Source: CAVOJV01 sp963696325
Lineage (GTDB): Bacteria; Pseudomonadota; Gammaproteobacteria; Competibacterales; Competibacteraceae
Direction: 5' to 3'
Length of the DNA: 64,000 nucleotides
Assembly (NCBI GenBank): GCA_963696325.1
Contig: CAVOJV010000005.1
Span: 1 to 64,000, forward strand
How positions within the stretch are numbered: the stretch's first letter is position 1; the number at the start of each line of letters is the position of its first letter. Position numbers and translations under genes: made by a program. Shown here one piece after another: positions 63,077 through 64,000 of this stretch. Below the pieces are notes generated by a model. The model had not been told where the DNA came from, searched no databases, and saw only the letters and a program-made list of their open reading frames with translations.

Positions 63077-64000
63077 CTATTGGCCGTCCCGCAGTTCGCG
63101 GCCGGTCAGTTTCACGAAGACATCCTCCAGATTGGCTGGCCGGTGCAAATAGGACAGATTGGGCTGTTGGTTCACCGCTTCCAGCAAGGGCAGTTCGTCG
63201 CTGGCGTAATAGAACAGGGTTTCCCCGACTTGCTCGCTGCGCGCCGCCAACTCGACCGCTACCTCTCGGTGCCAGGTCTCCAGCCCGGGTCCAAAGACCT
63301 CTACCACATGCGGCTCGATGTACTTGCGGATCAGGTCGTCGGGGCGGCCGCTATCCAGAATGTGTCCGTGGTCCATAACCGTGACGCGATCGCAGAGGCG
63401 TTGCGCCTCTTCCATGTAGTGGGTTGTCAGCACCAATGTCATCCCTTGGGCGCGCAATGCGCGCAGCCGTTGCCAGATAAGCTGGCGCGCCTGGGGGTCT
63501 AGGCCAGTTGTCGGCTCGTCCAGGATCAGCAGTTCAGGCGCGTTGATCAACGCCCGGATCAGGGACAGACGCCTTTGCATGCCGCCGGATAGTGTCGCGA
63601 TATGGGCGTCCCGCTTCCCCGCCAAGGACGCAAAATCCAGCAGGTCCTGAATGCGCTCATCCAGCTTCGCGCCGTGTAGGCCGAAATAGCCGGCATAGGT
63701 GCGCAGATTCTCGGCGACGGTGAAATCCGGGTCGAGGTTGTCTTTCTGCGGCACGACGCCGGTACATCGCCGCATCATTGTAGCCTCGTCAGGAATCGCA
63801 TGACCGAGCACGTGCAGTTGGCCGGAGGAAGGTGGCGTATTGCCAATCAGCATGCGCAGAAACGTAGTCTTGCCGGCGCCATTTGGGCCGAGCAGTCCCC
63901 AGCATTCGCCGGCTCGCACCTGCACATCGACGCCATCGACCGCCGTATGATTGCCGTAGCGCTTGGTTAGTTTGTCTGCCTTAATAATGGAGGTCGTCAT
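63077..64000 (-). CDS. ABC transporter ATP-binding protein (NodI-like)
   Basis: 307 aa. Walker A GLLGPNGAGKTTFLRML (residues 35-51), Q-loop VPQKDNLDP, signature LSGGMQRRLSL, Walker B LLILDEPTTGLDPQ, H-loop LTTHYMEEA. The C-terminal extension after residue 225 is as in NodI/DrrA-type exporters. ATG at the last bases of the window (64000), so anything upstream is not visible. Confidence 0.93.
   Translation of the reverse strand: MTTSIIKADKLTKRYGNHTAVDGVDVQVRAGECWGLLGPNGAGKTTFLRMLIGNTPPSSGQLHVLGHAIPDEATMMRRCTGVVPQKDNLDPDFTVAENLRTYAGYFGLHGAKLDERIQDLLDFASLAGKRDAHIATLSGGMQRRLSLIRALINAPELLILDEPTTGLDPQARQLIWQRLRALRAQGMTLVLTTHYMEEAQRLCDRVTVMDHGHILDSGRPDDLIRKYIEPHVVEVFGPGLETWHREVAVELAARSEQVGETLFYYASDELPLLEAVNQQPNLSYLHRPANLEDVFVKLTGRELRDGQ

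Overview
The window reads as a chromosomal segment of a gammaproteobacterium. The order recA-recX-alaS-lysC-csrA-tRNA-Ser(GCU)-tRNA-Arg(ACG) at 28.8-34.9 kb is the classical gammaproteobacterial arrangement. The genus cannot be fixed from the sequence. The chromosome carries many mobile elements: at least eight different insertion sequences or remnants (IS630, ISAs1, ISNCY, ISAzo13, IS4, an IS1182/IS5-type element, an IS1595/ISXO2 remnant and an unclassified DUF6399-type element) plus two or three MITE-like elements. Many reading frames are broken by single-base gains or losses in short homopolymers. The essential gene alaS is broken in this way, so at least part of the frameshifts are probably sequence errors and not gene decay.

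Layout. 1-4.6 kb: a broken DUF3604 gene, then a very GC-rich operon coupled by ATGA overlaps (a PpiC-like isomerase and three HupE/UreJ-like membrane proteins). 4.8-19.9 kb: a block that looks devoted to phosphorus starvation. It holds a YncE-propeller/alkaline phosphatase, a CorA-type transporter, a PlcP-like phospholipase C, a small membrane protein, a methyltransferase, a phosphatidylserine decarboxylase-like enzyme, an Agt-like glycosyltransferase with a PAP2 phosphatase, a glycerophosphodiesterase and a PhoX-like phosphatase. Upstream of most of these transcription units there are 11-bp-phased repeats resembling the PhoB box, strongest before plcP and agt. The simplest reading is one PhoB-controlled programme: outside phosphate is scavenged from organophosphates, while membrane phospholipids are cut to diacylglycerol (PlcP, PAP2) and rebuilt as glycolipids (Agt).

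19.9-26.7 kb: decayed accessory DNA (eCIS-type DUF4157 and LysM remnants, ISAs1 copies, a FitAB-like toxin-antitoxin pair, a truncated CoA-transferase, and remnants of an HTH/PLD-helicase/DNA-methylase defence locus). 27.2-34.9 kb: conserved housekeeping genes (TPR protein, pncC, thpR, recA, recX, alaS, lysC, csrA, two tRNAs).

34.9-56.4 kb: a genomic island. The 3' end of tRNA-Arg(ACG) at 34870-34912 is repeated at 56400-56442, directly in front of a strong terminator that probably belonged to the tRNA. The island holds IS elements, an EamA transporter, a SRAP gene that lacks its catalytic cysteine, a glutathione transferase, and a decayed restriction locus (HsdR fragment, SNF2-type helicase hit by an IS and by a matching MITE, intact MntA-HepT, a Mod methyltransferase fused to a second MNT domain, and an intact type III Res). 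No integrase was recognised.

56.5-64 kb: resident chromosome again (adenylate kinase-like enzyme, HTH protein, Bcp peroxiredoxin, acyl-CoA synthetase-like ligase, a decayed Mrp antiporter operon, an EF-hand protein behind a tandem response-regulator-like site, and a NodI/NodJ-type ABC exporter).
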